Source: Tychonema litorale BBK16 (GTDB lineage Bacteria > Cyanobacteriota > Cyanobacteriia > Cyanobacteriales > Microcoleaceae). Taken from it: a stretch of DNA of 37,248 nt. The stretch is from assembly GCF_021648855.1 (NCBI RefSeq), contig NZ_JAKJHX010000034.1:1-37248 (forward strand). The letters run 5' to 3'. Below are positions 24,057-33,737 of the stretch, piece after piece. The position numbers and the translations under genes were made by a program. How positions within the stretch are numbered: position 1 is the first letter of the stretch; each line of letters begins with the position of its first letter. The notes beneath the pieces are model-generated. The model was not told the DNA's origin and made no database searches. It saw only the letters and a list, made by a program, of their open reading frames with translations.

Positions 24057-25159
24057 AAACTAAGGTTGCAATTTTTATAGCTTTAAGCGCGATCGCAACT
24101 ACGGCACTAGCCGCGAGTAACAGAGTATCCAACGGACTAATTATTCATACTAATGGGGAAGTGCAGTTAGAACGCCAAAATGGCCGAATGGTTCGCCCTA
24201 CCAGCGGTACACTGATTTATCCGGGAGACAAATTGCGAACAGCACAAAACGGACAAGTTATGCTGCAATGTGCTGATTTGGGAATTCAGGCGATCGCATC
24301 GAATGCAAATCAATTGAATAGCTGTTTGTTAGCCAAGGAAAGGTCGAAAGCTGAATGCAGCCGCGACGTAATTAAATGTCCTGATCGCGGTGATGGTAAA
24401 GTTGCTTGGAATAGCGCACCAATTCCTTATATTATCAGTCCACGGCGCACCCAATTGCTGAATGATCAACCAATTTTGCGCTGGAATCCGGTGGCGGGCG
24501 CTACTAGCTATAAATTGAGTCTCCGCGAAAACGGAGCCAAATTCAACTGGGAAATGGCTGTTAGCGGTACTGAATTTGTCTATCCGGGGGAACCACCGCT
24601 GAAACCGGGTGCTAACTACAAGTTGATTGTGGTGGCGAATACGGGTGCTTCTTCGGAGGATGCGGTTGGCGAGGGGGATACGGAGTTTAGTTTGCTGGAT
24701 CAGGGTGAGGTGGAAAGGGTGAAAAGTGAGGTTGGGGCGATCGGGCAAAAGGTACCGAATCAAAATGCTCAGCAGCTAGCAATTTCTAACCTTTATCTTA
24801 ACACAAATTTGATTGCAGAAGCAATAGAAATTTTAGAAGGTTTACAAAAAACAGAACTTGAAGCAACGCCAATTTATCGGAGTTTGGGTGACTTATATCT
24901 GGAGAGACTGCAATTAATTCCGCAGGCTGAAAGTTACTATTCAAAAGTCATTCAAGCTGCCAAATCTGACGACATTGAGGAGTTGACAGTGGCTCGATAT
25001 GGACTGGGACAAGTTCATTCAGCCATGAGGAAAAATTTGGAAGCTATGAGTTATTTGCGACTGGCGAAGGATGGATATATAACCTTGGGAGATTTGGCGA
25101 TGGCGGACAAGATTGACAAGCAATTGCTGGATTTGCAGAGGAGGGAACAGAGAAAATAG
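24053..25159 (+). CDS. Exported FecR-like domain protein with TPR repeats
   Basis: The ATG at 24053 overlaps the CHAT stop and has AAGGA nine bases upstream; a frame opening at 24005 is inside the CHAT gene and is not used. Residues 1-20 form a signal peptide (MKTKVAIFIALSAIATTALA). Residues 25-95 resemble a FecR/LysM-associated stress-sensor fold (GEVQLERQNGRMVRPTSG, YPGDKLRTAQNGQVML), with four cysteines up to about 108. Residues 125-205 form an Ig/FN3-like sandwich (PILRWNPVAGATSYKLSL). Residues 235-360 are TPR-like. It is probably periplasmic, and may sense or scaffold for the TPS-CHAT protein encoded next. Confidence 0.82.
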   Translation: MKTKVAIFIALSAIATTALAASNRVSNGLIIHTNGEVQLERQNGRMVRPTSGTLIYPGDKLRTAQNGQVMLQCADLGIQAIASNANQLNSCLLAKERSKAECSRDVIKCPDRGDGKVAWNSAPIPYIISPRRTQLLNDQPILRWNPVAGATSYKLSLRENGAKFNWEMAVSGTEFVYPGEPPLKPGANYKLIVVANTGASSEDAVGEGDTEFSLLDQGEVERVKSEVGAIGQKVPNQNAQQLAISNLYLNTNLIAEAIEILEGLQKTELEATPIYRSLGDLYLERLQLIPQAESYYSKVIQAAKSDDIEELTVARYGLGQVHSAMRKNLEAMSYLRLAKDGYITLGDLAMADKIDKQLLDLQRREQRK

Positions 25160-25188
25160 TCATATTTGCGATCGAATTATCAAAATTC

Positions 25189-25211
25189 GTAGGGGCGGGC
25201 GATGCCCCTAC
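25189..25211. repeat. GTAGGGGC palindromic repeat
   Basis: GTAGGGGC (25189-25196) and GCCCCTAC (25204-25211) are perfect complements around a seven-base loop. The same GTAGGGGCGG motif is read through inside the M48-like gene at 35107. Located between the FecR-like and TPS-CHAT genes, it might attenuate or stabilise the transcript. Confidence 0.65.
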
Positions 25212-25275
25212 AAGATTGTGATATGATGTATTGTTAGATGAATTAATTGTCATCATAGCGTGGATCGAAAAAACC

Positions 25276-28200
25276 ATGAAATTAATATACAATAAAACGC
25301 ACTTTTTACTCGCCTTTATCGCCTTAGCAATGTGGGAACTAGGAATTTTCGTCCCATCCCAAATCGCCACAGCCCAAATTACCCCAGCCACCGACGGCAC
25401 CAATACTCAAATTACTCCCAACGGCAACCAATTCAACATTCAAGGTGGCCAACAATCCAGCGATGGTGCAAATCTATTTCACAGTTTCCAGCAATTCGGC
25501 TTAACTCAAGGACAAACTGCTAACTTTATCTCAAATCCCAATATTCGCAATATTTTAGGGCGAGTTGTCGGCGGCGATGCTTCTATAATTAATGGATTAA
25601 TTCAAATAACTGGTGGCAATTCCAACTTATTTTTAATGAATCCGGCGGGAATTGTGTTCGGCACAAATGCCAGTTTGAACATACCCGCTGCTTTCACCGC
25701 GACTACTGCGACGGGCATCGGTTTCGGGAATAACTGGTTTAGTGCGGCTGGAACTAATAATTATACTCAATTAGTCGGAAATCCTAATACTTTTGCTTTT
25801 ACAAATACACAACCGGGAGGCATTGTCAATTTAGGTAGTTTGGCAGTGAAACAGGGACAAAATCTCAGTTTATTGGGCGGAACTGTCTTGAGTACAGGAC
25901 AACTTGCTGCACCGGGAGGAAACATCATTGTTGCGGCGGTTCCGGGTGAGAATTTAGTCAGAATTAGCCAACCGGGAAATCTGTTGAGTTTGGAGATTAA
26001 AGCACAACCTGTAGCTGGAAGTCTGCCTCAAAATTGGGTGTTGCCAGTTGCATCTTTGCCGCAGTTGTTGACTGGTGGTGGGGGAAGTGCAACGGGGGTG
26101 ACAGTTAATTCTCAAGGACAAATAGTATTAACTGGTGGTGTGCAAGTAGAGAATGGAGACGCAGTTGCTAAAGGCGTAAGCGCGGAAACTGCAACGCTGT
26201 CAGCTAATCGCAATTTGACATTAGTTGAAAGTCAGTTACGGACAACTGGGGATTTAAATTTACTGGCTAAGGATACAGTGCGGGCGCGCGATAGTGTGGC
26301 AAATCCTTTTGTGGCAAATGCTGGCGGAAATCTTTACATCCAGGGAAATCGAAGCATCGATCTTTTGGCACTGAATCATCTTTCGCAAACGCCATTTGTG
26401 AGTGGTGAAAATCTGACTTTAGTGAGTGATGGTATCATATCTACAGATGCTCACTTTCGCAGTGGCAATAATATGTCAATTCTCGATTTGTCTGGTAAAC
26501 CTGCGAATTTTCTTAGTTTATACGATCCTATATTTACGCAGCCCAATGACTATCTGGTTGGCGGATATACGGGTGCATCCCTCAAGGTAGATACGACTTC
26601 GGGTACTGGAAGTATTACTATTAACGGGGATATTACAATCACAAGTCCAGATGCAAGTATTACTGGTGGTTCTACTGGTTCAGATGAATTTATTTTGCGT
26701 ACTTCGCGATCGGTAATTTTGCGATCGGGTGCCAATATTCAAGTAGTAGGAAAAATTGATACTTATGCAGGTAATTCTAATAACGTCGGCCCTGTAATTA
26801 TACAAGCTACAGGCAACATTCAAACGGGAGAGATTCGGGCAGACAATTTTGGGGGTAATGCTGGTGACATATCTTTGACTGCTGGAGGAAATATTTCTAC
26901 AGGATCACTTCGTGGGATAGTTACCTCTGTTAATGGCAATGGCAGTGATATTAATGTTAATACAGGTGGTACCTTTACTCTTACAGGAAATATAGCTTCT
27001 TTCTCACCAAGTGGATCGGGTGACATTACTCTCAAAGCAAAGGGCGATATCTCTATCAACTGTCCTAATACCTCTGCTTGTATAGAAAGTTTTGCCGGGG
27101 GAACTCCTGGATTAATACCTACTGGTAATGGCGGTAAAGTTACCATCATCAGCGAACAGGGGGCTATTATTTTTTCTCCAAATGGATCGCTGCATATCAA
27201 CGCTGGAAATGGCGATTCCCCCGTAGGTATTCCTGGTACTGTAACTTTACAGGCAAGGAGTGACATTACTGTAGGTAGGATATCAGCATTCACTCAAGAT
27301 CCTTCAAAATCTGATGGTGCAAGTATCAATATTACTAGCGCAAATGGCAAGATTGAGATTGGCGATATCAATAATTCTTCAGACGGCGGTAAGGGTGGTA
27401 ATACTATCATCTCTACAAATGGAAATATTAGAATAGGTGATGTATTAAACTACGGTAAATCGCAAGGTAGTAGTGTCAATATTACTAGCAGAAATGGCAG
27501 TATTACTACAGGTAAATTAAATACAACCAGCTCTCAGGATTCAGGGAATGATACTACTTTTTTCCCGGAAAATGGTGGTTCAATTACTTTAAAAGCCGAT
27601 CGCAATATTACGACTGGCAATCTCAATGTAACGGCGAATCAAAACGGTGGCCCGATCGCACTTACGAGCACTACCGGTTCCATAAATACTGGCACAATCG
27701 ACGCTACAGGCGATCGCAATGCTGGCAAAATCACACTTCAAGCTGACAGTGGCATCAAAGCATCGACGCTGACAGGTGTTTCTACCAATGGCAATGGCAG
27801 CAATGTTACTTTATCTACTACCAAGGGTGACATTAATATAGGTGATGTTTCAGCAGGAGGCAAATTACAAGGTGGAAATCTTGAATTTACCAATAAAAAT
27901 GGCAATATCACCACAGGTAAGTTAACTACAAGTTATGACGGTTCATCTGCAAATTTGAGAACTAATCAAGGCGGCACTGTTAATCTCAACGCTACGGGCA
28001 ATATTACGACGAGTGGCATTCAGGCGATCGGCTTTCTAGACGGTGGCTCAATCACCTTTAAGAGCGGCGGTGCGATCGATACTACCGCCGGAATCATCAA
28101 CGCAATGGGTGGCAACAATGGCGGTAATATTTCTCTCGAAGCCGCAACGAATATCAGTACCGCAGGAATTGGTAGCGCTCTATTATTAACTGGATTCAAC

Positions 28201-31200
28201 GCTAATAGTGGCAATCTTCGCATTCAAAGCGGCGGCAATATCAACACAACTGCCGGCCCAATTATTACTGCGGCAGCCAAGGGTACGGCTGGAAATGTTA
28301 CTATAGATGCTCAAGGAACTGTTTCGACATCTAGTATTAATTCCCTCACTTTCACTCCCAATGTCAGCGTGACTGGTGGCAATATTGATATCAAGGCAAA
28401 GGACTCTATTACTGCTAGGGGAAGTATCGAAACCAACCGCAATAATATTACATTTAATGCTCCAGTCAAATTAGCTAACGATTTATCTGTGAAAATTTCT
28501 GGTACCGGTGATATCACTTTTAAATCTACCGTTAACGAGCCTTACAGTCTTACTGTTAAACCCGATGCGGGAATTGTCCAGTTTGGCGGTGCTGTTGGCA
28601 ATGTCACTCCTCTCAATCTCGTCAATATTCAAGATGATATCCCCAAAAATTTAACTCCTATCAATATTATTACTACGAATAATATTACCACCCAAAATAT
28701 CACCTCACCCACCGGAATTTCCTTGTATAGCAACAAGGGAGAAATCAAAACTGGTAATCTTGATGCGACTTCCGCTAACAATGGCGGCAATATTGATTTG
28801 AATGCTGGTACTAATATTATCACAGGCAATATTAATGCTTCTGCTTTGAATCGTGGTGGGATAATTTCTTTCGATGCTACTGGTAATATTAATGCTGGTA
28901 AAATTGAATCTTCTTCCTTCGGGACTGGTGGCGATGTTAGGATGACTAACCGCAGTAGTTCTAGCAATACTGTCGTTAATCAAATTAATACTCAAAGTTT
29001 GGGTAGCGGTACGGGCGGAAATGTGTTGATTCAAGGACAAAGGTTTTTGCGATCGACTGGTTCTTTTACTGATAGAAATGGGATAAATGCTAGCATTTCT
29101 ACAGCGGGAAATCCTGGAAGTGTTGACGGCGGTAGTATTACAATTTATCACCAAGGTCTAGGATTAACCCCGTTTATTGTAGGTGATTCTGCAATTAATG
29201 GTACTGCTGGTGCAATTACTAGGGGAAATTCTAATTCTATTCAAACAATTTTGCGCGATAACTCCTATCTTTATACTCAAAAACAGGATGCCGATCGCAT
29301 TCAAATTATCTCTGTACCGCCACCGCCCACGCCAACACCCGCAGCCACACCAACACCAACACTAACACTTACGCCATCACCTGTAATAAGTACGACTCCA
29401 AAATCTACGCCATCACCTACGCCAGCAGCTACTCCAACGCCTCTTTTAGTAACAAATCCAACCCCAGACCCGACACCATCACTTACGCCAACACCTGTAA
29501 CAAATGAGACTCCAGCACCCGTGAGAACTCAAATCGCCCCGATCGCAATCATACCCCCACGCACACCATCACCGACGGCAACTCCAGCACCAACGCCAAC
29601 ACCCGAAAGTTCGATCGCACCAACGCCAACACCCCAAACTTCGATCGCACCAACATCAACATCAACACCCGAACCCCAATTTGCACTCGATTTCCCCGAT
29701 CGCAATCGCATACCCGGTTTTCCCAACAGCATTCGACTACCCGAAGCCCCCAACCTACCAACATCATCCCCACTCTCACTACCGCCCCGCACCTCTCCCA
29801 CACAGCCCTCAATACCCACAACGCCAACCGCGATCGAACGCATACCTGCAAACTCAACAATTCCCCCTGTTTCCCAACTCACCTCCCCGATCGCACCTCA
29901 ACCCACATTCACATCAAATCCTGCGATCGCATCAAACTCACCATTCACAGCCCCTCAAACCTTTCAAACCCAGTCTGTAGCTCAAATTCCGCCAGCACCT
30001 GTAGAGGTGAATACGGCAACAAGTGCGATCGCACCTGCGATCGCAGTCAGCCAAAATCCTCAACAAGATCTAGCCTTTTTAATCGGCGATTTATTAGGAG
30101 CTCAAACCTCCATCAATCAAGACTCACAAACCAATGATTTATCCATTAAATGGCAGTTGGCTAACGGACAACAGATTCTTCAAGTAGTACCGCCTATTCC
30201 AACACCCCAGATTACCTTCATACCAGCTTCCGAAAAACCTCCCGAAAACCCACCTAATCTTGGATATTCCACCACCGAAAAACCAGATGGATACATAGTC
30301 TTAACTCCCACTCCTGTTGCAATAACTCCTCCCGCACAACCTGATGAAACCCCTCCAAATGAGTTAGCAACTATTTCCCAAATTCCTGTAGAAACCATAG
30401 AATTACCTCCCATAAATCCAACGCCCGCACCAACTACAGCACCAACACCAATAGTAATAGCAACGCCAATACCAGCACCAACACCAGTCCCAACTCCCGC
30501 GCCAAATTCAGCACCCGAACCAAAAGTAGAAACGCCAAATATTCCAGATATTCCCAATCTTTTCCCCGCTGAAATAACTCGTTTTAGTGTCGAACAAGCT
30601 TTAGCTCAAAATAATGGCGACGATGCTGTTGCTCAAATCGATAAACTCTTTGAACAAGACTACGAAAATTATTATGGCGAGAATTTGACAGATAAAAAAG
30701 TCAATGTTCAATATATTCAACAAACTCTAAAAAAGATTAAGGAAGAAACCGGAAAACAAGCTGTAATTATTTATGTAAGCGCCAGTATACAAGAGTTGTG
30801 GTTGATTTTAGTGGTTCCCGAAGGCCCTCCAATTATCAAAAAAGTACCCGGCACAACTAGCATGAAATTACAGGAAACTGTGAAAGATTTGCAGAAATCT
30901 TTGGCAAATCCAGCAACTTCAAAAAATACCAGTTATTTACCAAGCGCACAGGAACTTTACCAATGGTTAATTGCGCCAATTTCTCAAGATTTATCTGCAT
31001 TAAAAATCGACACGCTGATTTTTTCCTATGATGCAGGTTTGCGCCAATTGCCCCTATCAGCTTTGCACGATGGCAAGCAATTTTTAATAGAAAAATATAG
31101 TCTCGGCTCAATTCCCAGCATGAGTTTAACTAATACTAATTATCAAAGTTTGCGGAATTCCCAAGTTTTAGCAATGGGTGCTTCAAAGTTTCCACACACC

Positions 31201-31806
31201 TATAAACCTGAATTACCAGGAGTACCCATCGAATTATCTACTATCGCCGGAACCAGAACTACAACGCCAAATCAATCGGCATTTCCTTTATGGCAAGGTC
31301 GTTCTTTTCTCAATCAAGAATTTACTCTGGAAAATCTGATACAACAGCGAAAAAAGCAGGCATTTGAGATTATTCATTTAGCTACTCATGCGAGTTTTCC
31401 CGAAGGTGTCAATGGACGAAAAGAAGCTGAGATTCACCTATGGAATCGGTCTTTGTCTCTGGATGACTTTAGGTTGGCTAAGTGGTATGATGGTAGACAA
31501 GTTGAGTTGTTGGTGCTGAGTGCTTGCGAAACTGCGATCGGCAATAACACAGCGGAAATGGGATTTGCTGGATTAGCTGTCGGTAGTGGTGTCAAATCAA
31601 CGCTAGCAAGTTTGTGGAAGGTTAAAGATGTCGGCACTTTGCGACTGATGACTGAATTTTACGGTGATTTGCGATCGACCCCGATTAAAGCTGAAGCACT
31701 CAGACAAGCGCAACTGGCAATGCTTCACAAAAAAGACTTGCCTAACTTAGATTTATCTCACCCACATTTTTGGGCGGGATTTACAATAATTGGCAGTCCT
31801 TGGTAA
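25276..31806 (+). CDS. TPS-domain (filamentous haemagglutinin-like) exoprotein ending in a CHAT protease
   Basis: The ATG at 25276 gives a 2176-residue protein with a signal peptide (KLIYNKTHFLLAFIALAM then an ATA cleavage region); a TTG at 25231 would add 15 residues before it. Residues 35-260 form a TPS domain with LMNPAGIVFG (120-129), the signature recognised by TpsB/FhaC outer-membrane transporters. Residues 270-1340 are glycine/asparagine-rich beta-helix repeats (GGNISL, TGNIT). A Pro/Thr-rich stalk runs from about 1349 to 1755. The C-terminal 300 residues are a CHAT protease with His2038 (IIHLATHASF) and Cys2084 (VLSACETAIG). No TpsB gene is nearby. The architecture is known in cyanobacteria; the protease should sit outside the cell. 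Confidence 0.9.
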   Translation: MKLIYNKTHFLLAFIALAMWELGIFVPSQIATAQITPATDGTNTQITPNGNQFNIQGGQQSSDGANLFHSFQQFGLTQGQTANFISNPNIRNILGRVVGGDASIINGLIQITGGNSNLFLMNPAGIVFGTNASLNIPAAFTATTATGIGFGNNWFSAAGTNNYTQLVGNPNTFAFTNTQPGGIVNLGSLAVKQGQNLSLLGGTVLSTGQLAAPGGNIIVAAVPGENLVRISQPGNLLSLEIKAQPVAGSLPQNWVLPVASLPQLLTGGGGSATGVTVNSQGQIVLTGGVQVENGDAVAKGVSAETATLSANRNLTLVESQLRTTGDLNLLAKDTVRARDSVANPFVANAGGNLYIQGNRSIDLLALNHLSQTPFVSGENLTLVSDGIISTDAHFRSGNNMSILDLSGKPANFLSLYDPIFTQPNDYLVGGYTGASLKVDTTSGTGSITINGDITITSPDASITGGSTGSDEFILRTSRSVILRSGANIQVVGKIDTYAGNSNNVGPVIIQATGNIQTGEIRADNFGGNAGDISLTAGGNISTGSLRGIVTSVNGNGSDINVNTGGTFTLTGNIASFSPSGSGDITLKAKGDISINCPNTSACIESFAGGTPGLIPTGNGGKVTIISEQGAIIFSPNGSLHINAGNGDSPVGIPGTVTLQARSDITVGRISAFTQDPSKSDGASINITSANGKIEIGDINNSSDGGKGGNTIISTNGNIRIGDVLNYGKSQGSSVNITSRNGSITTGKLNTTSSQDSGNDTTFFPENGGSITLKADRNITTGNLNVTANQNGGPIALTSTTGSINTGTIDATGDRNAGKITLQADSGIKASTLTGVSTNGNGSNVTLSTTKGDINIGDVSAGGKLQGGNLEFTNKNGNITTGKLTTSYDGSSANLRTNQGGTVNLNATGNITTSGIQAIGFLDGGSITFKSGGAIDTTAGIINAMGGNNGGNISLEAATNISTAGIGSALLLTGFNANSGNLRIQSGGNINTTAGPIITAAAKGTAGNVTIDAQGTVSTSSINSLTFTPNVSVTGGNIDIKAKDSITARGSIETNRNNITFNAPVKLANDLSVKISGTGDITFKSTVNEPYSLTVKPDAGIVQFGGAVGNVTPLNLVNIQDDIPKNLTPINIITTNNITTQNITSPTGISLYSNKGEIKTGNLDATSANNGGNIDLNAGTNIITGNINASALNRGGIISFDATGNINAGKIESSSFGTGGDVRMTNRSSSSNTVVNQINTQSLGSGTGGNVLIQGQRFLRSTGSFTDRNGINASISTAGNPGSVDGGSITIYHQGLGLTPFIVGDSAINGTAGAITRGNSNSIQTILRDNSYLYTQKQDADRIQIISVPPPPTPTPAATPTPTLTLTPSPVISTTPKSTPSPTPAATPTPLLVTNPTPDPTPSLTPTPVTNETPAPVRTQIAPIAIIPPRTPSPTATPAPTPTPESSIAPTPTPQTSIAPTSTSTPEPQFALDFPDRNRIPGFPNSIRLPEAPNLPTSSPLSLPPRTSPTQPSIPTTPTAIERIPANSTIPPVSQLTSPIAPQPTFTSNPAIASNSPFTAPQTFQTQSVAQIPPAPVEVNTATSAIAPAIAVSQNPQQDLAFLIGDLLGAQTSINQDSQTNDLSIKWQLANGQQILQVVPPIPTPQITFIPASEKPPENPPNLGYSTTEKPDGYIVLTPTPVAITPPAQPDETPPNELATISQIPVETIELPPINPTPAPTTAPTPIVIATPIPAPTPVPTPAPNSAPEPKVETPNIPDIPNLFPAEITRFSVEQALAQNNGDDAVAQIDKLFEQDYENYYGENLTDKKVNVQYIQQTLKKIKEETGKQAVIIYVSASIQELWLILVVPEGPPIIKKVPGTTSMKLQETVKDLQKSLANPATSKNTSYLPSAQELYQWLIAPISQDLSALKIDTLIFSYDAGLRQLPLSALHDGKQFLIEKYSLGSIPSMSLTNTNYQSLRNSQVLAMGASKFPHTYKPELPGVPIELSTIAGTRTTTPNQSAFPLWQGRSFLNQEFTLENLIQQRKKQAFEIIHLATHASFPEGVNGRKEAEIHLWNRSLSLDDFRLAKWYDGRQVELLVLSACETAIGNNTAEMGFAGLAVGSGVKSTLASLWKVKDVGTLRLMTEFYGDLRSTPIKAEALRQAQLAMLHKKDLPNLDLSHPHFWAGFTIIGSPW

Positions 31807-31897
31807 AATAATTGGGATTTAGTATCTCAGGCTACTATCCGTTGATGTCATAAATTTGCTATGAATAGCAATACTCAACTCTATTGGAGCAAAACTT

Positions 31898-32929
31898 ATG
31901 AACAAGTTCGATAAAATATTCAATTCAGAAAATACCTCCGAAGCCAGTTTGAGTTCAGAGGAATCCTTAGCAGCCGTAGCACTTGTCGCAGCCCTGGCAA
32001 ATTCTCCTGACACTGATGCAGATATCTTAGAAAGCATACTTTGGGAATCGGAAATTTTTGCTGAATATTCGGAAGATGATATGTCAGCAATGCTCGAAAA
32101 ACTCGCAGGTATTGCTACCAAAGAAGGTTTAGGAGCATTATTTAATACGGCTGGGAACTCCATGCCAGATGAATTTGTATTAGATACTTTTGCGATCACG
32201 GTAGCGATGTTTGTCGTAGATGGCGAAGTGTCTGACAAACATCAGCATTTTCTGAAGGAATTTCAGCAAGCATTAGGTTTGGAAGATGAGGAAGCTGATG
32301 AAGTTATTGAGGAAGTAATTACTGCATATTCTGAAGAAGATGGGGACTATTTTGAAGAAGATGGGGACTATTCTGAAGAAGATGGGGAATTGTACAAATC
32401 TCCAAAAGGCTATTTTACTGTTCCAATTCCAGTTGACCCCCAACGAGGTGGTAGAATTGAGGATGAACAAGAAGGCTGTGTGAATTTTTCTGACGATTTT
32501 GGCATTTTGCTGAAAATTAATTATGTCCCGATCGCAGGTGAAGTTGCAGAATTAGTTGAGTCTGTTGGGGAACTTGCTTATCTCAGTTCATTTGTCAACA
32601 ATTATATTGATGGGGCAATTCTTGCTAAGTTGCCTAATTCCAAGTTACTCCACACGGAATCTTTGGAAGATGAAGAAGCATATTTTGCGGTCGTTGATAT
32701 CCCTGGTGGTGCAACTATCACAGTGCAGACAGACTCTGTTCCAGTGACTCGGCTGAATGCCTACCGAGGAATTCTGGCTTTTATCGCTGAGGATGTTTGT
32801 TATACTGTGAGCTCTCAGAAAGTTTACAGGGAACCGGATGAACTGGGTTCGCTGGAGTCTGAAGTAGAGGCAATGATGGACAAAATTTTAGAGTTTATTG
32901 AGACTATTGAATTTGGTGCGCCTGAATAG
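31898..32929 (+). CDS. Acidic TerB-like protein with a C-terminal domain of unknown function
   Basis: The start has GGAG nine bases upstream. Residues 15-145 resemble the helical TerB domain (ESLAAVALVAALANSPDTD; DTFAITVAMFVVDGEVSDK; HFLKEFQQALGL). TerB proteins belong to tellurite-resistance and membrane-associated stress systems and often bind metals. Three 7-residue repeats (YSEEDGD, YFEEDGD, YSEEDGE) follow at about 144-164, then a beta-rich region to about 330. The protein is strongly acidic, with no signal peptide. It lies 91 bp after the TPS-CHAT gene on the same strand; a small inverted repeat (TTGCTA/TAGCAA, 31856-31871) lies between. Membership in the CHAT cluster is possible but not shown. 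Confidence 0.75.
   Translation: MNKFDKIFNSENTSEASLSSEESLAAVALVAALANSPDTDADILESILWESEIFAEYSEDDMSAMLEKLAGIATKEGLGALFNTAGNSMPDEFVLDTFAITVAMFVVDGEVSDKHQHFLKEFQQALGLEDEEADEVIEEVITAYSEEDGDYFEEDGDYSEEDGELYKSPKGYFTVPIPVDPQRGGRIEDEQEGCVNFSDDFGILLKINYVPIAGEVAELVESVGELAYLSSFVNNYIDGAILAKLPNSKLLHTESLEDEEAYFAVVDIPGGATITVQTDSVPVTRLNAYRGILAFIAEDVCYTVSSQKVYREPDELGSLESEVEAMMDKILEFIETIEFGAPE
32327..32389 (+). repeat. Three 21-bp tandem coding repeats in the TerB-like gene
   Basis: Units at 32327, 32348 and 32369 each read TATT(C/T)TGAAGAAGATGGGGA and encode Y(S/F)EEDG(D/E). Near identity suggests recent duplication; the copy number could vary between strains without a frameshift. Confidence 0.85.
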
Positions 32930-32936
32930 ATTTGAT

Positions 32937-32984
32937 GGGCATAGGGCATAGGGCATAGGGCATAGGGCATGGGGCATAGGGATA
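32937..32984. repeat. Heptanucleotide STRR (GGGCATA)n
   Basis: GGGCATA is repeated six times (one GGGCATG variant), followed by GGGATA. Heptanucleotide short tandem repeats (STRR) are a known feature of filamentous cyanobacteria. It starts 7 bp after the TerB-like stop. Confidence 0.85.
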
Positions 32985-33040
32985 AGCCAAGGCAAATGAG
33001 GACACCGCAGTGCCGTTTCCCTACCTGTGAATAAAGTGTA

Positions 33041-33077
33041 CGATCGAGAATCGGCTAAAAAAACCGGTTCTCGATCG
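33041..33077. terminator. Long hairpin between convergent genes
   Basis: CGATCGAGAATCGG (33041-33054) pairs with CCGGTTCTCGATCG (33064-33077) over 14 bp with one G-T pair, around the loop CTAAAAAAA. It lies between the TerB-like and RRM genes, which converge. No strong T-run follows on either side, so terminator function is likely but not certain. Confidence 0.6.
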
Positions 33078-33127
33078 CAATTTTAGAACAATCAGTCAAC
33101 CAAAGTCGATCGACAGCAGCAATTAGC

Positions 33128-33679
33128 TTAGGTAGTAGTCTGAGCTTCTTGCAACCTTTGCTTGAGTTCTTCCAGGGCGTTCGCCCAGCGTGGATCTGGC
33201 TGCACCGAGCCGGAATCAACGTTTGACGAAGTTGTGGCTGCTGGATTGCGGCGAGACTTGTTGTTGTCCCGACGGCGACTGCTTTTACCAGAACCTCCAC
33301 CACCTTGACTGGGAGAAGCCTCGCGTCGCTGTTGCTGCGGCTGACCCTGGGAAGGTGCCGATGCTGATGCCAATTGTGGCGACTCCAGTGACTGCGGCTG
33401 ATCTTCGTCGCCCTTGTCAGATTTACCCTTAGAGCGAGGCAGAGCCTTTTCTATTTTCAGCGGGTTTTCTTTGAACATCAAGCCGTTATATTTCTCAATA
33501 ACTTGGTCTGCTTGTTCGTCAGTCAACACCGTCACAAAACCGAATCCTCTGCATTTACCAGTTTTGCGGTCTGTAATTACCTTTGTTGTTACCGACTCGC
33601 CTTCTGGCGCAAAAACATCTTGTAGTTCTTGGCGATCGAGTTCTTTTGGTAAATTGCCAACATACAAACGAATAGACAT
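33128..33679 (-). CDS. RRM-type RNA-binding protein (cyanobacterial Rbp family)
   Basis: The start at 33679 has a strong GGAGGAA eight bases upstream. Residues 1-82 form one RRM: RNP2 is LYVGNLP (5-11) and RNP1 is KCRGFGFVTV (42-51), with the conserved aromatics of the RNA-binding face. The rest (about 83-183) is Gln/Ser/Arg-rich and disordered, with GQPQQQRREASPSQGGGG and SSRRRDNNKSRR, then a short helix at the end (WANALEELKQRLQEAQ). Cyanobacterial Rbp proteins bind single-stranded RNA and some are cold-induced or localise mRNAs to thylakoids. This tail is longer than the Gly-rich tail of the common short forms. It is probably transcribed alone. Confidence 0.92.
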   Translation of the reverse strand: MSIRLYVGNLPKELDRQELQDVFAPEGESVTTKVITDRKTGKCRGFGFVTVLTDEQADQVIEKYNGLMFKENPLKIEKALPRSKGKSDKGDEDQPQSLESPQLASASAPSQGQPQQQRREASPSQGGGGSGKSSRRRDNNKSRRNPAATTSSNVDSGSVQPDPRWANALEELKQRLQEAQTTT

Positions 33680-33737
33680 GAAAAATTCCTCCAGACTTGG
33701 ATTCTAATTAACTTGCTCGAACAGCATTACCTGAATT

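Noticed and set aside
29529..30557. Minus-strand frames with Gly/Val repeats (29529-29882, 30180-30557)
   Set aside because: They are antisense to the Pro/Thr stalk of the TPS-CHAT gene and arise from its codon repeats.
31819..32238. Minus-strand frame of 139 residues
   Set aside because: It is antisense to the TerB-like gene, which has a ribosome binding site and a recognisable domain.
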